Shown piece after piece: positions 5,157 through 5,572 of a stretch of 5,572 bases of DNA. The position numbers were made by a program, and so were the translations under genes. Origin of the DNA: Bacillota bacterium. Lineage in GTDB: Bacteria; Bacillota_A; Clostridia; Peptostreptococcales; Anaerovoracaceae. The stretch covers positions 1 to 5,572 of the forward strand of contig JAFRWH010000148.1 in the NCBI GenBank assembly GCA_017438085.1, written 5' to 3'. Below the pieces are notes generated by a model. The model had not been told where the DNA came from. It made no database searches and saw nothing but the letters and a program-made list of their open reading frames with translations. Within the stretch, counting starts at the first letter, position 1. Every line of letters begins with the position of its first letter.

Positions 5157-5572
5157 ATGATAAATAAGCTCTCATACTATATCAGAAAAGGCTTTGATCC
5201 CTACACAGGTCTGGCCATAGAGCGTTTTCTTACAGAAAGCGCGGGGCCGGACGAATGCATACTCTACCTCTGGCAGAACCAGAATACCGTAGTTATAGGC
5301 TACAACCAGAATGTCTGGAAGGAGTGCCGTACTGCGGAGCTGGCGGAAGCCGGTGGTATTGCCGTGCGCCGCATGTCCGGCGGAGGCGCGGTCTTCCACG
5401 ATCTTGGCAATCTGAATTTTACATTTTGTCTGACGGAGGAAAACTACGACCAGCCGAAGCAGCAGAGGGTCCTTCTTGAAGCCTGCAGGCTTCTGGGGAT
5501 AGACGCCGAGCTTTCCGGCCGCAACGATCTTACAGCCAATGGCTGCAAGTTCTCTGGCAATTCCTTCTACCA
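5157..5572 (+). CDS. lplA: Lipoate-protein ligase A, N-terminal part (truncated by window edge)
   Basis: The frame is open from ATG 5157 to the edge, giving 138 residues of a protein usually about 325-340 long. LplA activates free lipoate with ATP and attaches it to lipoyl-domain lysines; the clear local target is Lys64 of GcvH. Signature blocks are present: WQNQNTVVIGYNQNVWKEC (39-57), RRMSGGGAVFHDLGNLNF (71-88), SGRNDL (120-125) and CKFSGNSFY (130-138), with Lys131 at the position of the lysine that contacts the activated lipoyl group in E. coli LplA. The ATG is the first possible start, since TAA lies two codons upstream in frame, and the N-terminus fits the family. No ribosome binding site is evident (CGTATCTTTAACAT). 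Codon use differs from the gcv genes: five of seven isoleucines are ATA and CGC/AGG arginines are common. The C-terminal accessory domain cannot be checked. A lipoyl-transferase relative acting only on H-protein remains possible. Confidence 0.93.
   Translation, partial: MINKLSYYIRKGFDPYTGLAIERFLTESAGPDECILYLWQNQNTVVIGYNQNVWKECRTAELAEAGGIAVRRMSGGGAVFHDLGNLNFTFCLTEENYDQPKQQRVLLEACRLLGIDAELSGRNDLTANGCKFSGNSFY

Noticed and set aside
5255..5479. Short plus-strand frame within the lplA region, and a minus-strand one at 5172-5399
   Set aside because: Both overlap the lplA frame, which carries the full set of ligase motifs; these have none.
1..5572. CRISPR arrays, tRNA or rRNA genes, insertion sequences, attachment sites
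   Set aside because: No regularly spaced repeats, cloverleaf, transposase motifs or terminal inverted repeats were seen on reading both strands.

Overview
The window carries the core of a glycine cleavage operon, read left to right: gcvT, gcvH, gcvPA and gcvPB, followed by the first 138 codons of a lipoate-protein ligase (lplA) cut off by the right edge. A separate, unrecognised gene ends at the left edge. The two-subunit P-protein, strong AGGAGG-type ribosome binding sites, a consensus sigma-A promoter, AT-rich spacers around moderately GC-rich genes, and a preference for AGA arginine codons all suggest a Bacillota bacterium, most likely a Clostridia-class anaerobe. This placement is inference; the sequence does not name a genus.

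Layout. Bases 1-264 hold the 3' end of the upstream gene, closed by a strong intrinsic terminator (276-306). Bases 307-682 contain no protein gene but are dense in control elements: a repeat pair upstream of the promoter, an AT-rich patch, a perfect TTGACA-17-TATAAT promoter (384-412), a kink-turn hairpin (434-479), one glycine-riboswitch aptamer (481-570), an intrinsic terminator sharing the aptamer's closing strand (565-611), a small stem-loop and the gcvT ribosome binding site. gcvT (683-1789), gcvH (1882-2256), gcvPA (2326-3642) and gcvPB (3642-5072) follow on the same strand. gcvH has a stable stem-loop in the spacer on each side. gcvPA and gcvPB overlap by one base. A 20-bp hairpin (5081-5126) separates gcvPB from lplA (5157 to the edge).

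How it works together. GcvPA/GcvPB (PLP) decarboxylates glycine and passes the aminomethyl group to the lipoyl arm on Lys64 of GcvH. GcvT transfers the one-carbon unit to tetrahydrofolate and releases ammonia. A dihydrolipoamide dehydrogenase (L-protein), not encoded here, would reoxidise the arm. LplA can attach lipoate to GcvH. The leader suggests a glycine-ON transcriptional switch: ligand-stabilised P1 uses bases 566-570, which the terminator otherwise needs for its 5' arm, so the operon is read through when glycine is plentiful.

Nothing here looks like an undescribed system. The most interesting part is the leader: one aptamer preceded by a compact kink-turn hairpin in place of a first aptamer, which resembles the 'ghost aptamer' singleton type of glycine riboswitch.
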